Shown: positions 10,928-21,743, counted from the stretch's first letter. The stretch: 64,000 bases of DNA from Deltaproteobacteria bacterium (GCA_016182655.1 JACPGB010000012.1:62001-126000); one strand, 5' to 3'. Numbers and translations: made by a program. The notes: generated by a model from the letters alone, not told the origin.

Positions 10928-11842
10928 ATGGGTAAAGGTAATAAAAAGGGCCTCTTCCAATGGGGCCTTCTCATCTTCCTCGGCTTCATCCTCGGGGCCG
11001 CTTCGGTCCTGATCTTCCTCAACTACAGAGGTCTCTTCGCGCCGCCTGAGGCGCATTACGCACCAGCGGCTCCCGCGACAGCGCCTGAGACCGCCGTTCC
11101 GACAGCGCCTGTTGCGCCTGTACCGGAGCCAGCGCCTGTTGCGCCCCCCATGCCGGCCCACCCAAAGGGCAGGATCGCCATTGTCATAGACGACATGGGT
11201 CCGGACCTCGGCAAGCTCAGGGAGCTTTTCAACGCGGGCGGCCCGATAACCATAGCGATAATGCCCAACCAGAGGCATTCGGCCGAGACGGCGAGAGAGG
11301 CCTCGAAAAAGGGGTGGGACGTCATCCTCCATCTCCCGATGGAGCCGAAGGACCTTGCCGATAACGATCCCGGAGAGGACGCGCTCCTCGTCGCCATGAG
11401 CAGGGACGAGATAGAGGCCATGCTCCGGAAAGGCCTGTCTTCGGTCCCGAACGCAATAGGCGTAAACAACCACATGGGATCGAAATTCACCGAGGACGAA
11501 GAGAAGATGAGATTGGTCCTCGCCTCCCTCAAAAAGCGCGGGATGTTTTTTCTCGACAGCCGTACCTCTCCGGATTCGGCAGGAGGCAGGGTGGCCAGAG
11601 ACCTCGGCATGAGGAGCGCCGAGCGTTCCGTCTTTCTCGACAACACGCGCGACGTCGACTATATAAAGGGACAGATACGCGAGCTCGCGGGTATCGCCTC
11701 GCGGAAGGGCTCCGCCATAGGCATAGGGCATCCGTACCCCGAGACGATCGAGGCGCTCAGACAGACGCTCCCCGCTCTCGGTCCCGGAATAAAGGTGGTG
11801 CGCTTGTCGGAGCTCGTCAGCGAGGGGGGCAAGGGCCGCTGA
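10928..11842 (+). CDS. Divergent polysaccharide deacetylase family protein
   Basis: TM anchor, Ala/Pro-rich linker, GRIAIVIDDMGPDLG...ITIAIMPNQRHSAETA...HLPMEPK...GVNNHMGSKFT. Confidence 0.85.
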   Translation: MGKGNKKGLFQWGLLIFLGFILGAASVLIFLNYRGLFAPPEAHYAPAAPATAPETAVPTAPVAPVPEPAPVAPPMPAHPKGRIAIVIDDMGPDLGKLRELFNAGGPITIAIMPNQRHSAETAREASKKGWDVILHLPMEPKDLADNDPGEDALLVAMSRDEIEAMLRKGLSSVPNAIGVNNHMGSKFTEDEEKMRLVLASLKKRGMFFLDSRTSPDSAGGRVARDLGMRSAERSVFLDNTRDVDYIKGQIRELAGIASRKGSAIGIGHPYPETIEALRQTLPALGPGIKVVRLSELVSEGGKGR

Positions 11843-11915
11843 AACACGCCTTATTCTTTACACTGCCCATTAAAGATGATCCAGCATTTTTTTTATTTTG
11901 GTTGACAAAAAATGC

Positions 11916-11945
11916 TTGACAAGGGTTTGTACCTTTTGATAGGAT
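11916..11945 (+). promoter_or_regulatory. Promoter of the cold-shock gene
   Basis: TTGACA - 18 nt - TAGGAT; implies a ~135 nt 5' leader. Confidence 0.5.
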
Positions 11946-12003
11946 GGGCCTAAATTTTAACCTTAGGTAATTCTATTTGCAGTATTCTGGTTTTGGTTAT
12001 CGG

Positions 12004-12035
12004 GCCGTGGAAGGACCGCAGTAACCTTCCACGGC
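12004..12035 (+). promoter_or_regulatory. Leader hairpin in the csp 5' UTR
   Basis: GCCGTGGAAGG-ACCGCAGTAA-CCTTCCACGGC, perfect 11-bp stem. Confidence 0.6.
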
Positions 12036-12086
12036 TTTATTTATGCTGCAAGAGAGTTCCAAAAGAAAAAAGGAGGCACAAGAAAA

Positions 12087-12287
12087 ATGGCAAGAGGCAA
12101 AGTGAAGTGGTTTAACGACACAAAGGGTTTCGGTTTCATCCAGCAGGAGTCGGGCGAGGACGTATTCGTACACTACACCGCGATCACCGGCGAGGGTTTC
12201 AAGACCCTGAAGGAAGGCGAAGAGGTCGAGTTTGAGATCACCCAGGGTCCGAAGGGTCCCCAGGCCTCGAACGTAGTAAAGGTCTAA
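12087..12287 (+). CDS. Cold shock protein (CspA family)
   Basis: [33 protein letters not shown]; 66 aa. Confidence 0.97.
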   Translation: MARGKVKWFNDTKGFGFIQQESGEDVFVHYTAITGEGFKTLKEGEEVEFEITQGPKGPQASNVVKV

Positions 12288-12373
12288 CCTTCTTAAGACA
12301 TAGAGGCTCGACCGGAAAGGCTATTGGACAAAGGCGTCAAGCGTTTTCCCCTTTAGAACCTCATTAGTCTGCT

Positions 12374-12406
12374 AACCCCCTTTTGCGAGAGCAAAAGGGG
12401 GTTTTT
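12374..12406 (+). terminator. Rho-independent terminator after csp
   Basis: AACCCCCTTTTGC-GAGA-GCAAAAGGGGGTTTTT. Confidence 0.9.
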
Positions 12407-12546
12407 CATTCCAGGAGGGCCCGCACGGGCGGCCCTTTAAGGCCAGTTGTTTTATTGTATTCGGCGGTTTATTCTGTTATCATGAAATATGCCCTGTGGC
12501 GAGCGGCTGATACCGGTGCATCAAAGGGCTTTCGCCGCGATCCCGC

Positions 12547-13455
12547 ATGAAAAAACCTCGACAAGAGAATACCTTGGATATAAGAAAATACCTGGCCGAA
12601 AAGGCCGAGATCGTAAACGGGGGGCTAAAACACCTCCTCGTAAAGGAAGACGAGTACCCGAGTTCGCTCCACAAGGCGATGCACTACAGCCTCTTCGCCG
12701 GAGGTAAGAGGATAAGGCCCGTCCTCGTGCTCGCGGCCGCCGAGGCCGTCGGGGGGGACCCTTCCGTTGCGCTCCACGCCGCCTGCGCCTTCGAGTGCGT
12801 ACACACCTACTCGCTAATACACGACGACCTTCCGGCCATAGACAACGACGACCTCCGTAGAGGCAGGCCCACCTGCCACAAGGCCTTCGGCGAGGCCACT
12901 GCCATACTCGCCGGGGACGCGCTCCTGACGGCCGCCTTCGACCTCGTTGCGAGGACGCCCGCGAAGGATTCGTCCCGTGTGGCGAGGGTCATCCAGGAGC
13001 TCGCGCGCGCCGCGGGCTCGACCGGCATGATAGGCGGGCAGATGGTCGACATCGAGTCCGAGGGCAAGGAGATATCCTTCCCGGTACTCGAATACATACA
13101 CATACACAAGACCGGCGAGCTCATACTCGCCTCGGTCCGCTCGGGCGCGATACTCGGCGGCGCGGACGCCATGGCCCTTGAAAAAATAGCCCGCTACGGT
13201 AAATCCGTAGGGCTCGCATTCCAGATAGCCGACGACATACTCGATGTCGAAGGGGCGACGGAGGTAACCGGCAAGCCCGTCGGCGGGGACGAAAAAAAAG
13301 GCAAGGCGACTTACCCGGCGCTCATGGGACTCGAGGAGTCGAAGAAGAGGGCGAGAGAGCTCGTGGATATGGCCGTTGCCGCGCCCGACGGGTTCGACTC
13401 CAAAGCCGACCCGTTAAGAGAGATAGCCGGGTTTATCGCGGCAAGGGACAAGTAG
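12547..13455 (+). CDS. ispA: Polyprenyl (farnesyl) diphosphate synthase
   Basis: [52 protein letters not shown]; upstream of dxs. Confidence 0.93.
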   Translation: MKKPRQENTLDIRKYLAEKAEIVNGGLKHLLVKEDEYPSSLHKAMHYSLFAGGKRIRPVLVLAAAEAVGGDPSVALHAACAFECVHTYSLIHDDLPAIDNDDLRRGRPTCHKAFGEATAILAGDALLTAAFDLVARTPAKDSSRVARVIQELARAAGSTGMIGGQMVDIESEGKEISFPVLEYIHIHKTGELILASVRSGAILGGADAMALEKIARYGKSVGLAFQIADDILDVEGATEVTGKPVGGDEKKGKATYPALMGLEESKKRARELVDMAVAAPDGFDSKADPLREIAGFIAARDK

Positions 13456-13466
13456 AAGGCCGTACG

Positions 13467-15365
13467 ATGGGAAAGCTCCTTGAAAAAATAGAGACGCCCG
13501 CGGATCTTAAGCGCATAGAGCGCGAGAGGCTCCCCATACTCGCAACTGAAATAAGGGAGCTGATACTCAATACCGTCTCCGAGAAGGGCGGACATCTCGC
13601 CTCGTCTCTCGGCGCGGTCGAGCTCTCGATCGCCCTCCACTATGTGCTCGATTCCCCGACGGACAAGATAATATGGGACGTCGGCCACCAGGCCTACGCC
13701 CATAAGATCTTGACCGGCAGGAGAAAAGAATTCCCGACATTAAGGCAGTCGGGCGGCATAAGCGGTTTCCCGAAGCCGTCTGAGTCCGTATTCGACGCCT
13801 TCGGCGTGGGGCACTCTTCCACCTCCATCTCCGCCGCGCTCGGCATGGCCGCGGCCCGCGACCTCGAAGGGAAGAGGTACAGGGTCGTCGCCGTCATAGG
13901 CGACGGGTCCTTGACCGCGGGGCTCGCGTTCGAAGGCCTGAACCAGGCCGGGCACCTCAAGAAAGACTTCGTCGTGGTCCTTAACGACAACGAGATGTCG
14001 ATATCGAAGAACGTCGGCGCTCTCTCTACCTTCTTAAGCAGGAAGATAACCGGACGCCTCGCCAACAAGCTCAAGGGCGAGGTAGAGTCTTTCATAAAAT
14101 CGATACCGAGGATAGGCGACAGGCTTATCGGCATAGCCAAGAGGGCCGAGGACTCGCTCATCACCCTCTTTACCCCGGGCATGCTCTTCGAAGGGCTCGG
14201 CTTCCATTACATAGGCCCGGTCGACGGCCACGATACCGAGGCGCTCATAACCGCTCTCACGGATATAAACGAGCTCAAGGGGCCGGTCTTGCTGCATGTG
14301 CTTACGAAGAAGGGGAAAGGGTACGCGCCCGCCGAAAATGACCCGGCGAGCTTCCACGGGGTCTCTCCGTTCGTGCTGGAGACCGGAAAGCCGAAGTCCA
14401 GGTCCAAACCCTCTTACACCGGCGTATTCAGTTCGGCTCTTCTGGAAATAGCGGAGAATGACGCGAGGGTCGTAGCCATCACGGCCGCGATGCCGGAGGG
14501 CACCGGGCTCTCGAAATTCGCCGAGAGATACCCGGAGAGGTTCTTCGACGTCGGCATAGCCGAACAGCACGCGCTCACCTTCGCGGCAGGGCTTGCCAAG
14601 GAAGGCTTCGTGCCGGTCACCGCCATATACTCGACCTTTCTCCAGAGGGCCTATGATGAAGTCTTCCACGACGTGGCGCTCCAGAACCTCCCGGTCGTCA
14701 TAGCGATGGACAGGGCCGGTATCGTCGGGCAGGACGGCCCGACACACCACGGGCTCTTCGATATCTCGTACTTGCGCCACATACCTAACATGATAGTCGC
14801 CGCTCCCAAGGACGAGGACGAATTAAGGCACCTTTTGTATTCCGCGGTAAGCTATGGGAAACCCACGGCCGTAAGGTATCCGAGGGGCTCGTGCACGGGC
14901 GTCGACATAACCGGCCCGCTTACGACCATCCCTCCGGGAAAGGCCGAGGTGCTCAAAGACGGCGCCGACCTCACGGTTATTGCAATAGGCACGATGGTAG
15001 GCCCGGCTATGGAAGCCGTGGAAAAGCTCAACAAGGAAGGGATACGCGCGGGGCTCATAAACGCGCGGTTCGCAAAGCCCCTTGATGAAGAACTGATACT
15101 GAAGGCCGCTTCGATCGGACCTCTGGTGACGGTGGAGGAGAACGCCCTGCAGGGCGGGTTCGGAAGCGCAGTCCTCGAGTTGCTGGAGGAGCGCGGCATT
15201 TCCGCCCATGTAAAGAGGCTCGGGGTCCCTGATGAGTTCATCGAGCACGGGACGCAGGACGAGCTCCGTTCAAGGATAGGCCTTGACTCCGCCGGCATAG
15301 AGGCCGCGGCGCGCTCGCTTGTGAAAGACAGGCCGAACACCATAAAGCTCGCTTTTTTGAAATAA
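13467..15365 (+). CDS. dxs: 1-deoxy-D-xylulose-5-phosphate synthase
   Basis: [59 protein letters not shown]. Confidence 0.97.
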   Translation: MGKLLEKIETPADLKRIERERLPILATEIRELILNTVSEKGGHLASSLGAVELSIALHYVLDSPTDKIIWDVGHQAYAHKILTGRRKEFPTLRQSGGISGFPKPSESVFDAFGVGHSSTSISAALGMAAARDLEGKRYRVVAVIGDGSLTAGLAFEGLNQAGHLKKDFVVVLNDNEMSISKNVGALSTFLSRKITGRLANKLKGEVESFIKSIPRIGDRLIGIAKRAEDSLITLFTPGMLFEGLGFHYIGPVDGHDTEALITALTDINELKGPVLLHVLTKKGKGYAPAENDPASFHGVSPFVLETGKPKSRSKPSYTGVFSSALLEIAENDARVVAITAAMPEGTGLSKFAERYPERFFDVGIAEQHALTFAAGLAKEGFVPVTAIYSTFLQRAYDEVFHDVALQNLPVVIAMDRAGIVGQDGPTHHGLFDISYLRHIPNMIVAAPKDEDELRHLLYSAVSYGKPTAVRYPRGSCTGVDITGPLTTIPPGKAEVLKDGADLTVIAIGTMVGPAMEAVEKLNKEGIRAGLINARFAKPLDEELILKAASIGPLVTVEENALQGGFGSAVLELLEERGISAHVKRLGVPDEFIEHGTQDELRSRIGLDSAGIEAAARSLVKDRPNTIKLAFLK

Positions 15366-16103
15366 TTGGCAAAGACGGAAAAGACAAGGATAGACTCTCT
15401 CCTCGTTGAAAAGGGGCTCGCGCCTACAAGGGAGAAGGCACAGGCCCTTATCATGGCGGGCTCCGTCCTCGTCGACGGCGTGGTCATCGACAAGCCCGGA
15501 CGCGAGGTAAAAAAAGAGGGCGCAATCGTCGTAAAGGAAGGGCTCCCGTTCGTAGGGAGAGGCGGGGTGAAGCTCTCGGGCGCGCTTGACGCCTTCAATA
15601 TAAGCGTCGAAGGCCTGACGATAGTCGACATAGGCTCGTCTACCGGCGGCTTTACCGACTGCGTCCTCAAGAGGGGCGCGAAAAAGGTCTTTGCCATAGA
15701 CGTAGGAAAGTCCCTCCTCGACATCCATTTAAGGAATGACCCCAGGGTAGTGGTCCTCGAAGGCTACAATATAAGACACTTCGACCTTGCCCTCATTACC
15801 GACCCCATCGACATGGCAGTAATCGACGTCTCGTTCATCTCACTTGTTAAGGTACTGCCCAAGGCCCATGAGCTTGTAAGGGAGGGGGCGGCAGTCCTTG
15901 CGCTCGTTAAGCCGCAGTTCGAAGTCGGCAAGGGCAGGGTGGGAAAAGGCGGGATAGTCCGCGACGAGGCCGTCCACCGGGAGGTCGTTGAAAAGATAAA
16001 GGCGTTCGCGGAGGGGATGGGGTTCAGGGTTGCCGGAGAGGCCGTCTCATCGATAACCGGCACGAAGGGGAACAGGGAGTTCTGGGTATGGCTCGTAAAA
16101 TGA
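15366..16103 (+). CDS. tlyA: TlyA family rRNA (cytidine-2'-O)-methyltransferase
   Basis: S4 domain then DIGSSTGGFTDCVLKRGAKKVFAIDVG; likely TTG start right after the dxs stop. Confidence 0.9.
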   Translation: MAKTEKTRIDSLLVEKGLAPTREKAQALIMAGSVLVDGVVIDKPGREVKKEGAIVVKEGLPFVGRGGVKLSGALDAFNISVEGLTIVDIGSSTGGFTDCVLKRGAKKVFAIDVGKSLLDIHLRNDPRVVVLEGYNIRHFDLALITDPIDMAVIDVSFISLVKVLPKAHELVREGAAVLALVKPQFEVGKGRVGKGGIVRDEAVHREVVEKIKAFAEGMGFRVAGEAVSSITGTKGNREFWVWLVK

Positions 16104-16198
16104 AAAATGGTTGCCATAAGTAGGCGGTTTTGATATATATTATCCGTCCCGCGTCGCACGAACTTCTTTCCTACACGACAGAAAAAAGGAGTACTTAG

Positions 16199-17056
16199 AT
16201 GTACGAGATCATCGAGAAGGCCGAGCTTGCGCACACGGTCTACCAGTACAAGATAAAGGCCCCGCTCATCGCGAAGAAGAGGAAGGCCGGGCAGTTCGTG
16301 GTCTTGAGATTAAACGAGATGGGCGAGAGGATACCGCTTACCATAGTCGGGTCTGACGAAAAGGAAGGGACGATAACCATCATCGTCCAGGAGGTCGGCA
16401 AATCCACGGCTATGCTCGGCGACATGACCGTCGGAGACTCGATCCTCGACGTCGTCGGCCCTTTGGGCAAGCCCACGCACATAGAGAACTTCGGCATAGC
16501 GGTATGCGTCGGCGGCGGCATAGGCACGGCCCCGGTGCTCCCCATAGCGAAGGCGATGAAGGAGGCGGGCAATAAAGTCATCTCGATCATGGGCGCGAGG
16601 AACAAGGGGCTACTCATACTCGAGAACGAGATGCGGGAAGCGAGCCACGAGCTCCATGTGACGACCGACGACGGGAGCTACGGCCACCACGGGTTCGTGA
16701 CGCAGGTACTCCAGAAGTTCATAGACGAGGGCATGAAGATAGGGTGCGTCGTGGGCATAGGCCCGGTGCCGATGATGAGGGCCGTGGCCAATGTCACGAG
16801 GCCGTACGGCATACAGACGGTCGTGAGCCTGAACCCCATCATGGTCGACGGCACCGGCATGTGCGGCGCGTGCAGGGTGACCATAGCCGGGAAGAACCAG
16901 TTCGTATGCGTCGACGGCCCGGAGTTCAACGGCCACGAGGTCAACTACGAAGAGCTGATGCTCCGTAACAGGAGCTACATAAAGGAAGAGAAGGCCGCTA
17001 TGGAGGAGTTCACATACCATGAGGGCTCGAAGTGTTACGAAAGGGAGTGCAAGTAA
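16199..17056 (+). CDS. Ferredoxin-NADP+ reductase / sulfide dehydrogenase-type flavoprotein subunit
   Basis: FAD/NAD-binding reductase with C-x4-C-x2-C Fe-S motif GTGMCGACRVTIAGKNQFVCVDGPEFNGHEV; paired with the next gene. Confidence 0.85.
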   Translation: MYEIIEKAELAHTVYQYKIKAPLIAKKRKAGQFVVLRLNEMGERIPLTIVGSDEKEGTITIIVQEVGKSTAMLGDMTVGDSILDVVGPLGKPTHIENFGIAVCVGGGIGTAPVLPIAKAMKEAGNKVISIMGARNKGLLILENEMREASHELHVTTDDGSYGHHGFVTQVLQKFIDEGMKIGCVVGIGPVPMMRAVANVTRPYGIQTVVSLNPIMVDGTGMCGACRVTIAGKNQFVCVDGPEFNGHEVNYEELMLRNRSYIKEEKAAMEEFTYHEGSKCYERECK

Positions 17057-17116
17057 GAATTCTATTTTTATTGCAGCCATAATTTCCATTTTCAAAATAT
17101 AAGGAGCGCAACAGAG

Positions 17117-18535
17117 ATGGACGCTAACGAGATAAAAGAACGGATGAAGATGCCCAGGCAGACGATGCCCGAGCAGGACCCGCACGAGAGGGTCAGGAAC
17201 TTCTACGAGGTCCCGTACGGCTTCACCCCCGAGCAGGCGATCGCGGAGGCGAAGAGGTGCATCCAGTGCAAGAAGCCTCTCTGCGTCGGCGGCTGCCCCG
17301 TCAACATCGACATACCCTGGTTCATACGCCTCATAGCCGAAGGCAAGTTCATCGAGGCGGCGCACAAGCTGAAGGAGACCAACGGGCTGCCGGCCGTTTG
17401 CGGCAGGGTCTGCCCCCAGGAGGACCAGTGCGAGAAGGTCTGCGTCGTCGGCAAGAAGGCGGACGCGGTATCCATAGGCAGGCTCGAGCGGTTCGCGGCG
17501 GATTACGAACGGGAACACGGCGAGGTGACGATACCGAACATCCCCAAGTGGACCGGCAAAAAGGCCGCAGTCGTGGGCGCGGGCCCTGCGGGCCTGACCG
17601 TCGCCGGAGACCTCGTGAAGAAGGGGCACAAGGTAACGGTTTTTGAAGCGCTCCACACCCCCGGCGGCGTCCTCATGTACGGCATACCGGAGTTCAGGCT
17701 CCCCAAGAAGATAGTCCAGTCAGAGGTAGAGTACCTTAAGAGGATGGGTGTCGAGATAGTACTGAACGCGGTCGTAGGCAAGCTCGAAACGATAGACGAG
17801 CTCCTTGCCGACGGATACGGCGCCGTATTCGTCGGAAGCGGCGCGGGGCTCCCGAACTTCATGAACATACCCGGAGAGAACCTCTCAGGCGTATATTCGG
17901 CTAACGAATACCTTACCCGCGTGAACCTCATGAAGGCGTACCAGTTCCCGGAGTACGACACGCCCGTAATACGCGGCAGGAAGGTCGTGGTAATAGGCGG
18001 CGGGAACACCGCCATGGACTCGGCGAGGACGGCCCTCCGGCTTTGCCCCGAGGAGGTCTCGATCGTCTACAGGAGGTCGAGGGAGGAGCTCCCGGCGAGG
18101 GTAGAGGAGATACACCACGGCGAGGAGGAGGGGCTTAAATTCAAGCTCCTCACCAACCCCAAGAGGTTCATAGGCGACCACGAGGGCAGGCTCAAGGGTG
18201 TAGAGTGCGTGAGCATGGAGCTCGGAGAGCCGGATGAGTCCGGGAGAAGGAGACCCGTCGAGGTAAAGGGCTCGGATTTCACGATAGAGGCTGACGTCGC
18301 GATAATCGCCATAGGTAACGGCGCGAACCCGCTTATCCCGCAGACCACGCCGGATATAAAGGTTAACAAGTGGGGGAACATCACCGTCAACCCGGACAAC
18401 GGCAGGACATCGAAAAAGGGCGTCTTCTCAGGCGGCGACATAGTCCGCGGAGGCGCGACAGTCATACTCGCGATGGGCGACGGCAGGCGCGCCGCCGACT
18501 CGATGGACGAGTACATGAGAACCGGGATATGGTAA
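17117..18535 (+). CDS. NADPH-dependent glutamate synthase small-chain-type oxidoreductase (GltA/NfnB/SudA family)
   Basis: N-terminal CIQCKKPLCVGGCPVNIDIP and VCPQEDQCEKVC, then AAVVGAGPAGLTVAGDL and VVVIGGGNTAMDSARTALR. Confidence 0.88.
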   Translation: MDANEIKERMKMPRQTMPEQDPHERVRNFYEVPYGFTPEQAIAEAKRCIQCKKPLCVGGCPVNIDIPWFIRLIAEGKFIEAAHKLKETNGLPAVCGRVCPQEDQCEKVCVVGKKADAVSIGRLERFAADYEREHGEVTIPNIPKWTGKKAAVVGAGPAGLTVAGDLVKKGHKVTVFEALHTPGGVLMYGIPEFRLPKKIVQSEVEYLKRMGVEIVLNAVVGKLETIDELLADGYGAVFVGSGAGLPNFMNIPGENLSGVYSANEYLTRVNLMKAYQFPEYDTPVIRGRKVVVIGGGNTAMDSARTALRLCPEEVSIVYRRSREELPARVEEIHHGEEEGLKFKLLTNPKRFIGDHEGRLKGVECVSMELGEPDESGRRRPVEVKGSDFTIEADVAIIAIGNGANPLIPQTTPDIKVNKWGNITVNPDNGRTSKKGVFSGGDIVRGGATVILAMGDGRRAADSMDEYMRTGIW

Positions 18536-18554
18536 CAGGATGAGCGTCACGAAG

Positions 18555-18587
18555 ACCGGCCTTTGAGAAACAGGCCGGTTTTTTTAT
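18555..18587 (+). terminator. Rho-independent terminator
   Basis: ACCGGCCT-TTGAGAAAC-AGGCCGGT followed by T-run. Confidence 0.85.
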
Positions 18588-18602
18588 TCCAGAAGGGGCC
18601 CG

Positions 18603-19019
18603 ATGGGACACTCAAAGCGGCTTAAAAAAATACTCTTCGTCTGCGTAGGCAACACCTGCCGGAGCCAGATGGCCGAGGGGTTCGCGAACCACTACGGCAA
18701 GGGAAAAATAGATGCGCGTAGCGCGGGCACTTCCGCCGCAGGTGTGGTCAACCGTTACACGATAGACGCGATGAAGGAGATAGGCATAGACATCTCGGGG
18801 CATGATTCCGTTCAGCTCACGCGAGAGATGATCGAGTGGGCCGATGTAGTCGTGACGCTAGGTTGTTGTACGGCAGATACGCTATGCCCGGTATCGTACG
18901 ACGGCAAGAAATACGACTGGAAGGTCGACGACCCGCTCGGGAGGCCCTGGGAGTTCATGCAGAAGGTCAGGGATTCCATTGGGCAAAAGGTCAGGGAGCT
19001 TATAGATGACGAGGGGTGA
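18603..19019 (+). CDS. arsC: Thioredoxin-type arsenate reductase / LMW-PTP family
   Basis: P-loop CVGNTCRSQMAEGFA and further Cys in VTLGCCTADTLCPV...DWKVDDPLG. Confidence 0.87.
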   Translation: MGHSKRLKKILFVCVGNTCRSQMAEGFANHYGKGKIDARSAGTSAAGVVNRYTIDAMKEIGIDISGHDSVQLTREMIEWADVVVTLGCCTADTLCPVSYDGKKYDWKVDDPLGRPWEFMQKVRDSIGQKVRELIDDEG

Positions 19020-19704
19020 GGCCTTCATACTCGTCGTAGACGACGAGCCGGACATACTCCACCTCCTCGACTATAACCTCAAGAAGGCTGGGTTCAGGGT
19101 GCTCCTGGCCAAGGACGGCCCCGAGGCCATAGAGACGGCGAGGTCTAAAAAGCCCGACCTCATACTCCTCGATATCATGCTCCCGGACATGGAAGGGACT
19201 GAAGTGCTACGGAGACTCAAGGCAAACGAGTCCACCGCGCGCATCCCCGTAATAATGCTTACGGCAAAGGGCGAGGAGGTCGACAAGATCGTCGGCTTCG
19301 AGCTCGGGGCAGAGGACTACATAACAAAGCCCTTCAGCCCCCGGGAGATGGTGCTACGCGTAAAGGCTGTGTTGAAAAGGGCGACCGAAGCCAGGTCTGA
19401 TGAAGCGGACAAGGTCGTGGAGCTCCCTGACCTCTCGATAGACTATTCCAGGCACAGGGTCGAGGTAAAGGGGAGGGAGGTCGCGCTCTCCTCGACCGAG
19501 TTCAAATTGCTTACCGGGCTCATCGACGCTCACGGTCGGGTCCTTTCAAGGGACGCCATACTCGACCGCGCATGGGGCAGGGACTGCTTTGTCACGCCCC
19601 GTACCGTCGACACACACGTGAGGAGGCTCCGCGAGAAGCTCAAGGAGGCGGGCCGTTACATAGATACGGTGCGCGGCGTCGGATACAGGTTCAAGGAGGA
19701 CTGA
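19006..19704 (+). CDS. PhoB-type response regulator
   Basis: Receiver LVVDDEPDILHLLDYNLKKAGF plus OmpR-type winged helix; overlaps the arsC end by 14 nt. Confidence 0.9.
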   Translation: MTRGEAFILVVDDEPDILHLLDYNLKKAGFRVLLAKDGPEAIETARSKKPDLILLDIMLPDMEGTEVLRRLKANESTARIPVIMLTAKGEEVDKIVGFELGAEDYITKPFSPREMVLRVKAVLKRATEARSDEADKVVELPDLSIDYSRHRVEVKGREVALSSTEFKLLTGLIDAHGRVLSRDAILDRAWGRDCFVTPRTVDTHVRRLREKLKEAGRYIDTVRGVGYRFKED

Positions 19705-20726
19705 TGGCAAAGACGCTCATCCTTGAGACAATAGCCAGCGAGATGCCGACGGGCGTAATCGTGCTCGACAAGGACGGGGTCGCCCTTTACGCGAACACGT
19801 TCTTTCTGAAATCCTTTCCGGCCGACGGCGGGGTAGAGGGCAAGCACATCCGCTCTATCATCGAGAACGCGAACCTCCTTAAGACAATAGACTCCTTCCT
19901 CGAAAAAAGGGGCGGGTCCTCGACTGACATAGAGATGAACGACGGTTCGCGCCATTTTAACGCCCACATCGTCCCTTTGAAAGACAAGGGCGAGTTCAGC
20001 CTCCTTCTGTTCCTCCAGGACATCACCGAGGAAAAAAGAGTCGAGACCATAAAAAAGGACTTTGTCGCGAATGTCTCTCACGAGCTACGGACGCCGCTGG
20101 CGTCGATAAAGGGGTATTCGGAGACGCTCCTCGACGGCGGCATGGACGACAAGGAGACGTTAAGGGAGTTCCTCCGCGTCATAGACAGGCACGCCACGCG
20201 CATGGCGCGCCTCATAGACGACCTCCTCGTGCTCTCGCGACTTGAATCCCACCAGATGGCGATAGTATCCGCCCCGATGGATTTGAGCGAGCTCATCACA
20301 TCGTCCATAAAGGGTTTCGAGAAGCAGGCCAGGGACAAGGGGATATCGATAGCATCGGACACGGACGAGCTCCCGAAGGTCTCAGGCGACAGGGACAGGC
20401 TCGAGCAGGTGATGGTGAACCTGCTGGACAACGCCATCAAGTACACGCCGTCGGGCGGGGAGATAAAGGTGAGGGCGGAAAAGACGGACGGCGGCGTGCG
20501 GGTAGACGTGGTAGACACCGGCATAGGCATCCCGGCAGGCGACCTGCCGAGGATATTCGAGAGGTTCTACAGGGTCGACAAGGCGCGCTCACGCGAGCTC
20601 GGCGGCACGGGCCTCGGGCTCGCCATAGTAAAGCACATCATACAGGGACACAACGGCAAGCTCCAGGTCGAGAGCGCCCCCGGAAAGGGCTCCTGCTTCA
20701 GCTTCTTCCTCAAATCCGCCGGGTAG
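19704..20726 (+). CDS. PhoR-like sensor histidine kinase with PAS domain
   Basis: FVANVSHELRTPLASIKGYSETLLDGG, NLLDNAIKYTPSGGEI, GGTGLGLAIVKHI. Start reassigned to ATG 19704. Confidence 0.9.
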   Translation: MAKTLILETIASEMPTGVIVLDKDGVALYANTFFLKSFPADGGVEGKHIRSIIENANLLKTIDSFLEKRGGSSTDIEMNDGSRHFNAHIVPLKDKGEFSLLLFLQDITEEKRVETIKKDFVANVSHELRTPLASIKGYSETLLDGGMDDKETLREFLRVIDRHATRMARLIDDLLVLSRLESHQMAIVSAPMDLSELITSSIKGFEKQARDKGISIASDTDELPKVSGDRDRLEQVMVNLLDNAIKYTPSGGEIKVRAEKTDGGVRVDVVDTGIGIPAGDLPRIFERFYRVDKARSRELGGTGLGLAIVKHIIQGHNGKLQVESAPGKGSCFSFFLKSAG

Positions 20727-20768
20727 GCCGAAAGCGCCTTATGGCCTTGTTTTTTACCCACCCCTTTA

Positions 20769-20777
20769 TGCTATAAT
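20769..20777 (+). promoter_or_regulatory. Extended -10 promoter element
   Basis: TGCTATAAT, about 20 bp upstream of the ABC ATPase start. Confidence 0.4.
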
Positions 20778-20795
20778 CCTTATCTGTTTAAGACC

Positions 20796-21740
20796 ATGCC
20801 GATAATCGAAGTAAAAGACCTCGTAAAGAGGTACAACGGGAATGAGGCCGTCAGGGGCGTTTCGTTCGAGGTGAACGAGGGGGAGACCTTCGGCTTCCTG
20901 GGCCCGAACGGCGCGGGCAAGACGACGACCATCAACATCTTATGTACCCTCCTTGGGTTCGACTCCGGCAATGCCTTTGTGAACGGCTTCGACTGCAGGA
21001 AGGAGCCGGGCAAGGTCCGCTCATCCATCGGGCTCGTCTTTCAGGAGATAACGCTCGACAATGAACTGACAGCCTACGAGAACCTGAAATTCCACTGCTA
21101 CATGTACAATATGGAGAAGAGGCTCGCCGAGGAGCGCATCGCTGAGATACTCTCGGTAGTGGGCCTGGATGAGAGGCGGGGCGACCTCGTAAAGAAGTTC
21201 TCGGGCGGCATGAAGAGGAGATTGGAGATTGCGCGCGGCCTCCTCCACAGGCCGAAGGTATTGTTCCTGGACGAGCCGACGCTCGGGCTCGACCCGCAGA
21301 CGAGAAGCCATGTCTGGGAGTTCATAAGGAAGCTCAAAAAGACAGAGGGTAATACCGTCTTCATGACGACGCATTACATGGACGAGGCCGAGGCCTGCGA
21401 CAGGATAGCTATCATCGATAACGGCAGGATAATCGCCTGCGAGAGGCCCGATGAGTTGAAGCGCGCCATCAAGGGAGACACCATCTACATAAAGACCGAG
21501 GACGACGAAAAGGCGCGCCGCGAGATAGAAGAAAAACTGGGTCTGAGGCCCAAGGTCACGGACGCCGGGCTCTCGCTCCTTGTGGAGGGCGGGGAAAAGT
21601 TCATACCGAGGCTCTTTGAAAGACTCTCGATGGGGATAATCTCGGTGAACCTCAAGAAACCGTCGATCGAGGACGTCTTCATAAACCTGACCGGCAGGGA
21701 GATAAGGGACTACGGTCCGCCCCAGAGGCCGAGGGGGTAG
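20796..21740 (+). CDS. ABC transporter ATP-binding protein (DrrA-like)
   Basis: GPNGAGKTTTINIL, FSGGMKRRLEIARGLLHRPKVLFLDEPTLGLDPQTR. Confidence 0.92.
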   Translation: MPIIEVKDLVKRYNGNEAVRGVSFEVNEGETFGFLGPNGAGKTTTINILCTLLGFDSGNAFVNGFDCRKEPGKVRSSIGLVFQEITLDNELTAYENLKFHCYMYNMEKRLAEERIAEILSVVGLDERRGDLVKKFSGGMKRRLEIARGLLHRPKVLFLDEPTLGLDPQTRSHVWEFIRKLKKTEGNTVFMTTHYMDEAEACDRIAIIDNGRIIACERPDELKRAIKGDTIYIKTEDDEKARREIEEKLGLRPKVTDAGLSLLVEGGEKFIPRLFERLSMGIISVNLKKPSIEDVFINLTGREIRDYGPPQRPRG

Positions 21741-21743
21741 GAC

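Noticed and set aside
16199-18535. Interpreting the two oxidoreductase genes as a novel electron-bifurcating complex
   Set aside because: The pair matches the known NfnAB/SudAB/GltA family arrangement; nothing in the sequence points to novelty.
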